Part shown: positions 31,441 to 43,504 of the stretch, in pieces
How positions within the stretch are numbered: the stretch's first letter is position 1
Layout: each line of letters begins with the position of its first letter
From: Cynocephalus volans
Taxonomy: Eukaryota; Chordata; Mammalia; Dermoptera; Cynocephalidae
Assembly (NCBI RefSeq): GCF_027409185.1
Contig: NC_084462.1
Location: 40,186,679-40,250,678 of the forward strand
DNA: 64,000 nucleotides
Direction of reading: 5' to 3'
The notes under the pieces: model-generated
What the model was told of the DNA's origin: nothing
The model's database searches: none
What the model saw: only the letters and a program-made list of their open reading frames with translations
Program-made: the position numbers and the translations under genes

Positions 31441-33343
31441 TTTTTTTTTTTTTTAATTTTTATTGAATCAAAATTGATTGTACATATTTTTGGAGTTCAA
31501 CATTGAGATATGTTGATCAAATCAAAATTACTAGCATATATATTGTTACAAATCGTAATTAGTCCCTCCCCATCCCCCTTTCACTCCCCCTTTCCCCACT
31601 CTAATCACCCTAGGTTTTTTTCTCTCCCTCCGAAGAGTAATGGTTACTCTGTTGATTTGCTGCCCAAATGATCTGTCCAATGCTGAGAGGCGTGATCAGG
31701 TCCCTCAATACTATCATAGAGCAGATGTCTCTTCTGTCACTCTGAAATGGGCTCTGTGGAGAGAGACATCCTCCTTTCTTTATCTCTGCTGGTGACTCTC
31801 CTTGTGTCAATGCACTCCAGTGGCTGGCAGACCATCCGCGTGGTGGTTGTGGCTTCCAGCCGCCTTCACGGCAGCCATGGTTATCGTGGTGGCTGTGGTG
31901 GGCCACCCACATGGAGGAGATGTTTTTGGCCTGCTCCTTGGTGCTGGCAGTGTGCCTGGTTGTGAAGTGTGTCCAATCTCCGGCTCCACGCCCCGGGTTC
32001 CCAAGTGGTTCCTGAGGTGCTAGCACCACGTGCTTGGTTGTGGGAGGGGGGTCCGGTCCCCTTCTCCATGCCCCAGGTCCCAGGGCAGGCCCCAAGGTGC
32101 TGGTGAGGTGTGCCTGGTTGTGTGTGGGGGGTCCAGTCCCCAGGTCTATACCCCGGGTCCCCAGGCAGGCCTCAAGGCCCTGGTGCAGGGTGCCTGCTTG
32201 TGGGAGGGGGGGTCTGGTCCCCTCTTCCATACCCTAGCTCCCAGGCCCCAAAGAACTGGCATGGAGTGCCTGGTTGTGGGAGGGGGATCCGGTCCCTGGC
32301 TGCTAGCCCCAGGTCCCGGGGCGGGCCCCTAGGTGTTGGTGCTGTTCTTGGATGTGAGAGTGCAGTCTGGTCCCTGGCTCCAATCCTCGGGTTCCTGGGC
32401 AGGGCCCCCCCGAAATGCTGGCAGTGTGAGTGGTTGTGGGTGGTGGTCCAGCCCCTGGCTCCATGCCTTATGTCCCCTGGCAGGCCCCAAGGCATTGGTG
32501 GTGTGCCTGGGCTGGAACTAATTTTTTGTCCTTTGCTTACTTCTAACATGGGGGATCTTCCTGTGGGAACCAGTACTTGAGCTGTGTGGTTGAGTTAAAT
32601 TGCTGCTTTGCTGCTATTTCCCTAGGGAAGGCTTTTTGTGTAGCTCAGGGTTTAATGGTTGACATTATAGGTATTTCCGGCTCTCCAGATACTCAGTGCA
32701 CCTGGGTTGTGTAGCAACTCTGATCTGGGCCTGAGTTTTTTCATCTAGCTGCTCCCCATGCAATTCTGCATTCCCAACCAGTCTCCTCTGAGTGGTCCTG
32801 CACTGACTGGGGGGGCAGATCAGCTGTCCTTGCTGTGTCCCAGTGTTCTCCCGGTGGGCCTGTCTCCCCCACTGCCCGTGCTCCAAACATTTCCCATGGG
32901 ATAGGCTGTGCTCTGGTCCCTCGTGTTGACTCACCAGCCTCTGAGTGGCTCCCCTTTTTCAGCTGTTCTGGCTCCTCGCTCCTGCGTGGGTCCACAGGAA
33001 CCCTATTTGTGGTCTTGCTATCCTGGGGGCCACCAAAGTCCTCTTCTCCCCTGCCACCTCCAAGTAATTCCATTTAAAGGGCACAGCTGTGGCTTCTGCC
33101 AGCTCCTGCTCCATGAGCCCCAGCATTAAAACGGCCGCGGCCTAAAATGCTGAGAGAAGTTTTTCCTTTCTCACATTGTGGTTTCTCCCACCTTCATGAG
33201 TTCCACAGGTCTCTCCTTCTCTTCACCTGAGCTCCAGTGGCCCCAGCTTGGCTGATGTTACATTTGTATAGTTGTAAATTCATTGATTTGTGGGAGAGAG
33301 TGATGCTGGGGACTGTCTATTCTGCCATCTTGACTGGAACTCC
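31441..33343 (-). mobile_element. Composite L1-derived VNTR retroelement, near-full-length copy A
   Basis: Read on the minus strand. The head (33343 down to about 32520) starts GGAGTTCCAGTCAAGATGGC and resembles an L1 5'UTR start. A VNTR follows (32512-31954). Next is a unique segment (about 31953-31735) with GTGGCCCACCACAGCCACC. Then come about 60 bp matching L1 ORF2 endonuclease-region sequence (GGGACCTGATCACGCCTCTC, GGACAGATCATTTGGGCAGC; compare 63780-63845). The 3'UTR (about 31650-31455) is L1-like with AATAAA (complement of 31459-31464) and poly(A) of 14. ATTCTTTTT at both edges (31437, 33344) is a probable TSD merged with the T run. No ORF1 or RT is present, so it must be mobilised in trans, presumably by L1. 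The 206-codon sense frame 32230-31610 is discussed under findings. Confidence 0.8.
31954..32512 (-). repeat. VNTR of the composite element, about 7 units of 68-86 bp
   Basis: The plus strand repeats GCCTGGTTGTGGGAGGGGG...CCATGCCCCAGGTCCC...GGCAGGCCCCAAGG. Unit starts near 31954, 32032, 32112, 32192, 32278, 32346, 32428 and 32505 give spacings of 78, 80, 80, 86, 68, 82 and 77 bp. GC-rich, G-biased on +. Related units occur at 51501-51730 in opposite orientation. Confidence 0.85.
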
Positions 33344-33557
33344 ATTCTTTTTAAAAAATCATTTAAAAATTTAAAAGCTATTCTTGGCTCATACATTGTA
33401 CAAATATAGGAATGGAGTGGAATTGGCCCATGGGCCAAAATTTGCAAACCCACAATTTAGATTATTGAGGCCCGGCCTCTTCTTTAACAACATACACAAG
33501 TATATTAGAGGCTTAATTTTGCTTATACGTTTATGCTTAATCCGTAAGCATGTGAAA

Positions 33558-33776
33558 AGTATCTAATTATCTTTTTTTTTTTTTAATTTAAAAGACTGAT
33601 TTTTTTTTTTTAATTTTATTTTGTCGATATACATTGTGGCTAATTATTGCTCCCCATCACCAAAACCTCCCTCCCTTCTCCCTCCCCCCTCCCCCCCAAC
33701 AATGTCCTTTCTGTTTGCTTGTCGTATCAACTTCAAATAATTGTGGTTGTTATATCTTCTTCCCCCCCCCCCCCCG

Positions 33777-33832
<56 letters not shown>

Positions 33833-34128
33833 TTATATATTAATTTTTAGCTCCCACCAATAAGTGAGAACATGTGGTATTTCTCTTTCTGTGCCTGACT
33901 TGTTTCACTTAATATAATTCTCTCAAGGTCCATCCATGTTGTTGCAAGTGGCAGTATTTCATTTGTTTTTATAGCTGAGTAGTATTCCATTGTGTAGATG
34001 TACCACATTTTCCGTATCCACTCATCTGATGATGGGCATTTGGGCTGGTTCCAACTCTTGGCTATTGTAAAGAGTGCTGCGATGAACATTGGGGAACAGG
34101 TATACCTTCGACTTGATGATTTGTTATT
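33558..34128 (-). mobile_element. LINE-1 3' end, antisense, 5'-truncated
   Basis: From the left: T tail, 3'UTR (ATACATTGTGGCTAATTATT, GTCGTATCAACTTC, C14 at 33762-33775, (TG)n), then ORF2 end (GAGAACATGTGGTATTTCTC, GTAGTATTCCATTGTGTAGA, TTGGCTATTGTAAAGAGTGC) stopping at about 34128. It belongs to the same young L1 group as 28247-28532 and 23181-23834. Confidence 0.88.
33779..33829. repeat. (TG)n microsatellite within the L1 3'UTR
   Basis: About 25 TG units next to a C14 run. The other copy of this 3'UTR has (CA)n at the matching place (28465-28487), so the repeat seed belongs to the L1 3'UTR. Confidence 0.92.
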
Positions 34129-34223
34129 GATTTCTGTCAAGCACACAAGCAAAGTTTGCCTGATTCAACTCATGAAAATAAGACAGGCCACTTTTAGATT
34201 CAGAAAGTTTATCACTTACACAG

Positions 34224-34775
34224 TGTGACGGTTAATTTTAGCTGTCAACTTGACTAGATTAAGGAAAGCCTAGACACCTGGTGAAACATTATTTTTAGTG
34301 TGTCTCTGGGGATGTTTCCAGAGGAGATTGGCATGTAAGCCTGAGTGGACTGGGTGGGAAAGACCCACCCTCAGTGTAGGTGGGAACCATCCAATTCCCG
34401 AGGGGCTCAGAGAGAATAAAAAATGGAGGAAAAAGGCAAATCTCTCACTCTTTCTGCTGGAGCAGAGATACACTCTTCTTTCTCATCCATGGACATCAGA
34501 ATTCAAGACTCTTCAGGCTTTGGGTTCCAGGACTTACACCAGTGGCACCCCTGGCTCTCAGGCCTTTGGCTCAGACTGAAAATCACACCATTGGCTTCCC
34601 TGCTTCTGAGGCTTCCAGACTTGGACTGAGCCACACTACCAGCATCCAATTTGTAAATTGTGGGACTCCTCAGGCTTCACAATTGTGTGAGCCAATGCCC
34701 CTAATAAATCCCCTCTCATATATTTATGTACATATCCTACTGGTTCTGTCTCTCTGGAGAACACTGACTAATACA
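34224..34775 (+). mobile_element. ERVL-type (MLT2-like) solo LTR
   Basis: It starts TGTGACGGTTAATTTTAGCT and ends GGAGAACACTGACTAATACA, so it has TG...CA ends. Inside are GGTGAAACATTATTTTTAGT, CAGGCCTTTGGCTCAGACTG and a polyadenylation-like CCTAATAAATCCCC near the 3' end. Flanks CACAG/CATAG may be the 5-bp TSD with one change. A second member in opposite orientation is at 46886. Confidence 0.8.
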
Positions 34776-35029
34776 CATAGACAGTGAAATGAGGAGTATC
34801 CAAAGGTGCCACCATCCAGGTCCTTGTCCCACACGCCAGAACGGGCAACAGTGAAACAAAAGGGAATGGATGAGTGCCACGTGAGTTGTGGGAGACCCCG
34901 TTGCTGAGGGGCCTGTCCTGTGCTGCAGTTAAGAGGCTTTATACTCTATATCTCAATTCTGAAGAGGTGAGGGAAGAAAGCCTCTTACCTCTTTTGCAAA
35001 TAGATACAGATACAGATGTAGCTATAGAT
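34776..35029. other. Intronic sequence, nothing recognised
   Basis: Single-copy-looking spacer between the LTR and the old L1. Confidence 0.4.
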
Positions 35030-37735
35030 CAATCTTGCCTGAGTTATTGATTATTTTAGGTCTCTTCAAAGAACCACCTTTTGGCTTTGTTGAACCCTTG
35101 AGGTGATGAGAACCTGTCTTATGACAGCCTCCCAGGGGAGGTGTCCTCAGAGTGGCTCCTTAGAGACCTGCCAACTTCTCCTGTGCTGGGAGTCGCCAAG
35201 TCATTCTGCCAAGACTCAGATTGCAGCTCAAGCCTGTGCCTGCGGGTTCTGTGTTGGTGTGCGCAGGGTCACCTGGACTCCAAGGCAGAGCTGGTCCCTT
35301 ACTGGTCCTGTCCAATTCCACTTGCTCAGAGAATAGGCTCTAAATGGTTTCAGGCTTTTGAAATTTGGGACTTGCTTTATGGTCTAGCATATGATCAAGT
35401 CTGGCACATGTCCCATGTTCACAAAGAAACAAAAAGTGTGTTTTGTGTTTTTTGGTGCATCACCTGTGTGTGGTAATTGGATCATATTTACTATTCATGT
35501 GATTTAAACCCATACTGATTATTTTTGTCTGCGGTTCTATCAGTTACTGAAAGCATTTTGTTAAAATCTACAACTGTGATTGTGGACTTCCATATTTCTC
35601 TTTTATTTTCTGTCAGATTTTGCTTTATATAATTTGAGGTTAAGTACATTTAGTCTTGCCGTATCTTCCTATTAGACTGGTTCCTTTTTCGTTATAAACA
35701 TTTTTCCATCTTTATTAAAGATTTAGCTTTCTTAAAGTCTACTTGTCTGATGTTAGTATTTCTACATTAGCTTTCTTTTTTTTAGTGGTTGCATGATATA
35801 TTCTTTCTCTCTTTTTTTACTTTCAACCTTTCTCACACCTTGTGTTTAAGATGTAGCTCTTCTAATCAATATATAATCAAGATTTGGGGGGGGGGGCATT
35901 TTTTTTTCCTCCAGTCTGATCATCTGCCTTTAACTTGAAGTATTTTGTTTGCCTGTATAGAATGTGATAACTGATATATTTGGTTATAACCTAGTACTTA
36001 TTTTTTTTTTCCTTGTCTGTTCTGTTTTCTTTTCTTTCTTTTTTTTATCTTTTTTGTCTTATTTTGTATGAATCAAAATTTTTATTAATATTTTCCTCCA
36101 GTAGCTTTTTAGCTATACATTCTTTTACTCTTAATAGTTAATATAGAGGTTACCATGTACATACTTGACAATAGAGTTTCCCTTAAATTAGTATTTTTAC
36201 CATACTTTGGACAATTCAAGGAGCTTACTACTTTTAAATTCCATTTATTCCTTCCTGCCTTTTATGATAATGTTGTTTCATAATTTGATTGTATTTCAAA
36301 CCTCATAAAGCAATGTTATTTTCTATAGAGTCCATACTCATTTAGACATATAAAAACTTTCCATTGCTTTTCATTCTTTTCTGCATCTCTGAGCTTCAAT
36401 CTGGGATCATTTTCTTCTGCTTAAAGAAAACCCTTTAGTATTTTCCTTAGTGTGGTCCACTGGCAATAAATGCTCTCAGATTTTGTTTTTCCAGAAATTT
36501 TTTTACTTTACCTTCACTTTTGAAAATTTTACAAGATATAAGAATCTAGGCTGACATTTATTTTCTTTTATCACTTTGAAGATATCATTCCATTTTTTTT
36601 TCTGGCCTTCATTATTTCCATTGAAAAGTCAACTGTCTATCTTATTATTACTCATTTGACATTAATATGTCTTTTTTTCCTCTTCCTGTTTCTAAAGTAT
36701 TTTTCTCCATCTTATGTTTTCAGCAGTTTTATTATAATGTACCAACTTGCATTAATTTGTTTATATTTATCCTTCTTGGAGTTCACACCACTTCTGAATC
36801 TGTGACTTGATATCTTTCATTAATTTTAGAAAATTCTTAATGTATTATCTTTTTAGATATTGCTTCTGTTCCATCCTCTGTATTCTTTCTTTCTGGTACT
36901 CAATTATACATATGTTGCACCTTATGCCCCTTTTTCTTGCGTATGCTTATGCTTTTAAGCTAATATCACTTATTCCCCACCCCCATCCCCTGCCATGTGC
37001 ATCTGTGTGCCTGTATGCCTGCTTCAGATTGTTTTATAACTCCATTGTTTAGATCCCCTGTTTTTGTGTTTCTACTGTCTGCTTTTCTTTTTTATTTTTG
37101 TCTTGTCGTGATTTCTCATAATCTTAGTAATTTTAATTGGATCCTGGATATTGTACATTAAAATACTGAGGTATAATTTCAGGCTCTGGCTATTTTATCT
37201 TTTTCTGAGAGGGTTAAACATGGCTGTTTCAGGAAGCTGGAATGGGGACACTAGCAATCAAAGACCACATTAACCCAGGCAGTGATTTGAGTGGTTTGAA
37301 GCTGGACTTAATTCCCTGATATCGCTGCTCTCTTTTTTTTTGTTGTTTTTGTTTTTAGCATTTAAAAAAAATTTTTTTTTTCATTTTGGCCACTCTGTTT
37401 TTAATTCTCTCTGACTCTTGGGGTATAGCCCAAGAGTTATGTCCCCAGCTGAAATCCTGGGGTATTGAACAAGATCTGTTCTTCTTTGGGTGTCCTGAAT
37501 TCCAGTTTTTGTCTGCTCAGATCCTTGGGACTTGTTGGAAGCTCTGCTCTGCTCCTGCCCCTCGGCCACTGCTTTGTCATTGGCAATATCCCCAGTGTGG
37601 AAAGTGGCTCCAAATGCTAAGTTCACCTCTCTTTCCGTCAGTCCTTTCTCAGATCTTAGCCTTAAAACTCCTCACTGCCTTTGTACCCTCTGATGTCATC
37701 AAACACATTCTTATATTTTGTCATATTTTCTAGTT
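35030..37735 (-). mobile_element. Old L1 (L1M-type), antisense, ORF2 5' part into the region upstream of ORF2
   Basis: AAAGAACCACCTTTTGGCTT (35081) and TTGGGACTTGCTTTATGGTC (35366) are antisense ORF2. 36380-37200 follows the order of the region upstream of ORF2 in old L1 (TTTAGTATTTTCCTTAGTGT, TAGGCTGACATTTATTTTC, TTGGATCCTGGATATTGTAC). 35100-35335 does not look like L1 and may be an insertion. No reading frame survives. Confidence 0.72.
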
Positions 37736-39429
37736 ATTCCAATGTGAGTGTTGATATGAAAAAAAAAAAAATTCTTCATCATTTCCAGAAGCAAAACTCC
37801 CAAGATGGTTTGAATTTACTGACTGTGATATCACTGATAAATGCTTCAGTATTGGAATGATCATATAGTAGTTTTGTGTATGGTGTCTTTTATCAAAGAA
37901 TCCGAAACTGACTGATGTCATCATTGCATAACTAATGTTGAAATAAAATATTACTTACCTCATATGCGGAAAGGGTGGTTATAAATATTACCTATTTAAT
38001 GTCCAGATGATGTATGCCAATTGAACAAAAGACTGCTGACTTCTGAAACAGAAGTTGTGCATTAGACAGTTAATGTGACAGATGTTGACATCAGCTTTAT
38101 AGCTTTTTGTGTTGTAGTTTACATAGATGACTATTGTACAGGATGTATAATTCCATTACTGTCTTACTTCATATATATTTTTGACATAGGATATTTTTCA
38201 AAGGCAGGAACAAGGTTTATTTTCCATTGTTTACATTCTACTAATCATGCTAGAAAATCTGGTTAACTTTGTTAGCTATCTACTTCCTGACCAATTTATT
38301 TCAAACAATTCTATATACCAACCACTACTAAAAAGTGACTTCCCATGTGGTTGGGGAATTTAATATTTTTCCATCTCTCTACCTCTATGTGTACTTATGT
38401 ATGTGTGTTTATAAGGGATGCCTCTAAAACCCACCTCAGCTCTGCGCCACTTTGTCTCTACCTCCACTGAGGCTGAAGGAAACTTGCTAGGGCTTTGCAA
38501 GCAGAGATTGTAAAATAATTTTTAAAAAATTTTTAGAGTAACCCTATATATCTAGCAAGAGATGTTTGTGTGAAATGTAGATTATTCTGCATCTGCTCCA
38601 GGCCAAAAATTGCAAGCATAAAGTAACTGTGACTGGGATGTTAGGATTTATGCAGATCACTGGATTCAAACCAGGGATTTTAGTTCAAGGTCATATAGAT
38701 GTTTAATTCTGGTTGTGGTAAATGAGCTTTGTTCTTAATAATGTTTTCCTAAAATGTACTCTAAACGTACTCTAAAATGTTGATGATAATGCTGCTGCTG
38801 CTGTGGTGGTGGCATTTGTGGCTCTCCGCTTTGTCTTTTACTCCCTGTCCACTTGCAGCCTAGCATGGTCTTTCTAGTTACTGGAGAGAGGAAGTGGAGT
38901 GGAAGGAGCAGAGGCAGCTGGACTCTTGCTTACAGCACTGTAGAGAGGTCACAGGAACATAGCTGTGAGAGTTCGTTATATAATCAACAGTAATGTTTGG
39001 TCTGAGGCACAGATTAAGCCATTTAAAAAAATAAGTTTGAAAAAAATAAATAACCAGTTGTTCTCTGCTTTCATCCATTTGTTCCATGACTACAGGCCTA
39101 AGCTCCCAGCAGGAGATCAGAGGTGTGTGTGGTGAGCATGATGGCACACCCTGCTGGCCTCACCTAGTAGGAAGCCCCTCACAACCAGGGCAGTCTCTTC
39201 ACTGTTAATCAGTCATGCGCTCAGCCCAGAGGGCCCGGGTAGGTGTTTCAGAGGAAAGCAGCTTGGTGGCAAATGCAAGCAGCCCATCTAACTGATGCGT
39301 GGCCACTGTCCCCTGTCCTCCCCACCATGAGTCCAGGGTATCCCCACATTCTTTACAATTTAGAGGTCCTTGACAGCTGTAGCTGCCATAGAGGAAGCCA
39401 AAGTAATGGCTGGCCTCAGGCTCCCAGGA
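37736..39429. other. Intronic sequence, no gene recognised
   Basis: Repeat-poor by eye. Short (CTG/GGTGGT) run near 38788-38815. Frames up to 99 codons are chance. Confidence 0.4.
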
Positions 39430-40580
39430 TCGTACGTGTGCACACACAACACAACACACACACCCCACACACATATCACATAATACATATCCATCACACA
39501 ACCTGCCACACGTATCTGCCACACAGACACCCACCACACAATACACAGCCACTACACACACACCACACATATACATACACCACACAATACACGCCCACCA
39601 CACACACACACCACACAGTATACATTCACCACGTAGACTTGCCACATGTACCTGCCACACACACACCACATACATACCACATACACACCACACAATACAT
39701 ACCTACCACACAGACCTGCCACATGTACCTGCTAAAAACACATTACAAAACATATTTACCCATACTACCCATTCATCCTACATATCAATCCCACACACTC
39801 ATGCACACCCACTGTATACAACACATGCCACATAACACACATCACAAATGCACACCCCCAACAACACATTCGCATATGCATACACATACAACAAACACAT
39901 TCACCACACACATCACACAATACATTTACTTGTACACACACACACACACACACATCATGCAACACATTCATGTCCACACAACACAAAACATTTACCATGC
40001 ACACACACACACCACACAACACATTCACCATGCATGCACACACACAATACTACACTTGCCAGAGAGCACACATACTAATCACATAAGACCCATTGCATGA
40101 ACATGCATTGCACATGCACAGATATCACATGTGCACATTTCCCATGCATGCATGTATCTCACATGCATGCATACTTTATATGTGTGCACCCAGACACCCC
40201 ACATCTGTATCATGCAGAGCATGCACACCCAACATACAACATTCAAATTCACCACTCACATACACCATATGTGTACACAACACAGCACATCACATACCAC
40301 ACATGCCATATATATCACACATACAAAACCCACACACACGCTACACCACACCACACACCTCACCACAACACACGTGCCACACTCACCACAAATACACACA
40401 GAATCTTCTGTCTAACCCACACACATGCCACAGCACAACATGCCACACAACACATACATACCATACACACTCACTACACATGCACATACGATGGACTCAC
40501 ACCATACTCAAACTACACGTAAGCCACACATACACACATACAACCCCATGCACACAACGCACACAAGCACACTGCACATA
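39430..40580. repeat. CA-rich, G-poor imperfect array (about 1.15 kb)
   Basis: The plus strand is almost entirely C, A and T: CACACA, CCACACA, ATACACA and ACATACC words in irregular succession. Weak higher-order repetition exists, e.g. CTTGCCACATGTACCTGCC near 39632 and CCTGCCACATGTACCTGCT near 39714. ATGCATGCATG runs occur at 40145-40170. Long open frames here (285 codons + at 39243-40100; 162 - at 39205-39693) are low-complexity His/Thr and Cys/Val artefacts. Confidence 0.9.
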
Positions 40581-41094
40581 ACAGGTTAGTCACAGCTCCT
40601 GTCTCTACATGATCCTCAGACCCTGAGGATCCCTCTCTGACCATCCCTCTAGGGCAGTGTATGAGTGAGAGCAGGTTTAGGGGAGTCCTGACCTGGATGG
40701 AAAGAGGAATGGAGAATATGTTTTAAATGTTTCAGTTGTGACTAAAACATTTAAAATATTTGTATATAATATATTTTGTATACATTTTTTACACATAAAT
40801 ACACACACATAACTTTTGTGTTTATGTACAGTTTGCTGTTTGTGGAAATTAAAACTTCAATATGTTATTTCTTTCTACTACGCTGGCAGGTAATTTGAGA
40901 AGTACAGAAAACATAAAATGTAAAATCTGAATCTAGTATGTGTATAAAACTAGTCCAAACGGGCTCCTGTTCTTGGGCCACTGGAACCATATTTGTCTTC
41001 CTTCTCTGCTTCCCAAACCCGTGAGTTGGCCAGCTCTGTCTGAAAGGCAGCAGGAAGTCATCATTCATAGAGTGAGTTCTAGCATTTAGAGCTA
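40581..41094. other. Intronic sequence, nothing recognised
   Basis: AT-rich part (40720-40870) followed by single-copy-looking sequence. Confidence 0.4.
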
Positions 41095-41345
41095 CATTCA
41101 GGGTCCAGGTTGGGCTTCATTCCCTGTACATGTGTGAGCTCAGCAAGCTGATTGATTTCCTCAAACTCTTTGGTCTCTTCAGTGCTAAAGCAGACACTGT
41201 CAGCATTGTCACCATCATCTTCCCACCTACAGCAGGACTGTCATGAGGATTAGAGGAGATGACACATGTAAAGTAAAGTAGCATAATACCTGGCACATAG
41301 TAAGTATTCAAATAACAAATGGATGAATGAATGAAAAAGTGAATA
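41095..41345 (+). mobile_element. MIR SINE
   Basis: CTCAGCAAGCTGATTGATTT, TGTCATGAGGATTAGAGGAG and ACCTGGCACATAGTAAGTAT followed by ATGAATGAATGAA are sense MIR core and 3' end. Confidence 0.78.
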
Positions 41346-42529
41346 AATGAGAGTGAGTTCTACCACTCATCCAATATGCAAATCGCTCCCACAAAAAACC
41401 AAACTAAATTAAATGTAAAAGCAAATAAATAAACAGATACAGAGGGCTGCTTGCTCCTGGCCCAAGACATATTCCAGCCACACAGCGCCTGAAGCGGGCC
41501 TCGCTCAGCCCTACATTCCTCCCAAGCTGCCCTGCTCCTCAGCCTCGTGCTCATGGAAGCTTCTGGCTGCCACCATGGCTCACTTGGTCACACCCAGAGT
41601 CTCAGGCAGGGCCTACCTTTCAGTCTGCCAGCCAGTCTAGATCCCAAAGTGCAGAGGCAAGGGGTGCAGATTCCCCAAAGGCCTCAGCATGGTTGCCATC
41701 TCGTTGGGTACTACACTGACCTGGCCCTGAGAGTCCTCCCCTGGGTCCCTGTGTGGGAGCCACAGTTGTCCGCTGACCCGCTTTTCTCTGGACACATTCA
41801 TGAGCCAGTTACTGACTCAATGCACGTTATATGAAGGAGCCACTCTAGTGGTTACCTGCAAGTATTTTTCTGAAGCAGCTGAATACAGTTTTCAGTGGAA
41901 ATGTTAGGGAGTACCCATAGGTGGAGTCACAGAGGTGGAGCTGCTACAGCATCAGGGCAAAGAACCCAAGCCCCGCTAGGGACAATGTCACCACTGTAGA
42001 CGCCCAGGCTCACCCACATGACAATCAGGCACATCAGGGCCAGGCTCCCTGGGCCATCATGCAAACCTCTGGGGACACCCAGCCCATCTCAGCCCTAGCC
42101 ATGGGGAGAGGAAACACCCTGCTCTCCCTGTCTGAAATCCCAAAAGCCTCCACCACTTTTATTTACACCCACGGCCAATCCATCAGCAGATCCTGCTGGA
42201 TCCCTTCAGGAAGCCCGGCGCCTCTACTATAGGACCACAGCACAAGCAATGTGACCCTCTGCCTGGCCCACTCCATGCTCATCCCTCTGTTCTCTCTGCT
42301 GTTCAGAAAGCAGCCAGAGAACAATGTGAAACAGCAGTCATTTCCATAGAAGTTTTAGAATCAGCTTCTCAGTTTCTCTATAAAAAAAGGCAGGGGACTG
42401 CCAGAATTTGATTGCAATTGCATTGAATCTGTGCCACCCTCAGGGAGGACAGGCCTGAAGAGAGAGAGCAGAGCTGGAGGATTTGCAGGACATGGTCTCA
42501 AGCTACAGCAAGCTGGGCCATGTGGTATT
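41346..42529. other. Intronic sequence; possible antisense L1 scrap at 42355-42440
   Basis: 41400-42340 is single-copy-looking, with chance frames near 100 codons. 42355-42440 (AATCAGCTTCTCAGTTTCTC, TTGCAATTGCATTGAATCTG) is antisense L1 ORF2 immediately before a sense old L1, which may be another, older 5' inversion. Confidence 0.4.
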
Positions 42530-43504
42530 AGCACAAGATAGACAAGGGGTGCATCTTGGAACAGGAGAGAGTCCAGAAATAGACCCACACCTATTGGTCA
42601 ATTAATTTTTTTTAAAAAGTCACCAAGGGAAAGGAAAAGAAAGGAAAGTCCTTTTAACAAAAAGTGCTGAACAACTGTGAAACTTTCACAACTGTGAAAC
42701 AGTATTAAAAAAACAAACAAACCTTGGCCCTCCACTTCTTACTATACATACAAATAACTTCAAGGCACATTATAAACCTAAACATAAAACCAAAACCTCT
42801 AAAGCTCCTAGAGAAAGGCAAGAGGGAAAAATCGTCATGACCCTGGAGATGGCTAACAGAGAGGCCAAAAAAGAATTAACTATGAAAGGAAAAATGATGA
42901 ATTCAATTTCATCAAAGCCAAAAATTCCTGGTCATCAGAAGACACTGTTAAATAGAGTAGTCACAAACTGGGAAATGATTTTGATAAAACACATGTCTGA
43001 TTAAAGTATCTAGAATATATAAACAACTACAAGTTAATTATAAAAATACACATAACCCAATAAAAAAGTGAGCAAAAGACTTTTAATAAAAGATCATGAG
43101 TGAACAGTAGGCACACAGAAAGATTTTCAAATTGGTCATCAGACAAGGAGAAACTAGCACCCCAATGAGGTGTCACTGCAAACCCACTGAAACAGCTGAA
43201 ACTAAGAAGACCGGCAATGCCAACTATGAGAAGGATGTGAGATAAGTGGAACTCTCAAAAGTTACCAGTATAAACACCAAATAATAAAACCACTTTGGGA
43301 AAAGGTTGGTGGTTTCTTATAAAATTAAAAGTATACTTTCACTACTTTTACACTACTCAACAGTAAGAAGAAATGAACTACTAATGCGCGCTGTGACAGG
43401 GATGAATCTAGAGACCTTATTCTGAGTGAAAGAGGCCAGACACAGAAAAGTATTTATTGCATGATTTCATCTGGACAAAGCTCAAGAACAGAAACTGTGT
43501 GGTG

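Larger units (their letters stand above)
31355..33452 (+). mobile_element. MITE of the 5878 type, split by the composite VNTR element
   Basis: 31355-31440 (CTGGGGTTGGCAAACTTTTT, CATGTGATCTCTGTCACATA) and 33344-33452 (GGAATTGGCCCATGGGCCAA, AATTTGCAAACCC) are the two halves of the element seen intact at 5878-6095. The composite retroelement at 31441-33343 lies between them, which fixes its outer limits. Confidence 0.7.

Noticed and set aside
31954..32512. CRISPR-like repeat-spacer pattern
   Set aside because: Tandem, head-to-tail units without unique spacers in a mammalian retroelement; it is a VNTR.
39243..40100. 285-codon frame on +
   Set aside because: Low-complexity His/Thr translation of the CA-rich array; open because the array lacks stop words in that phase.
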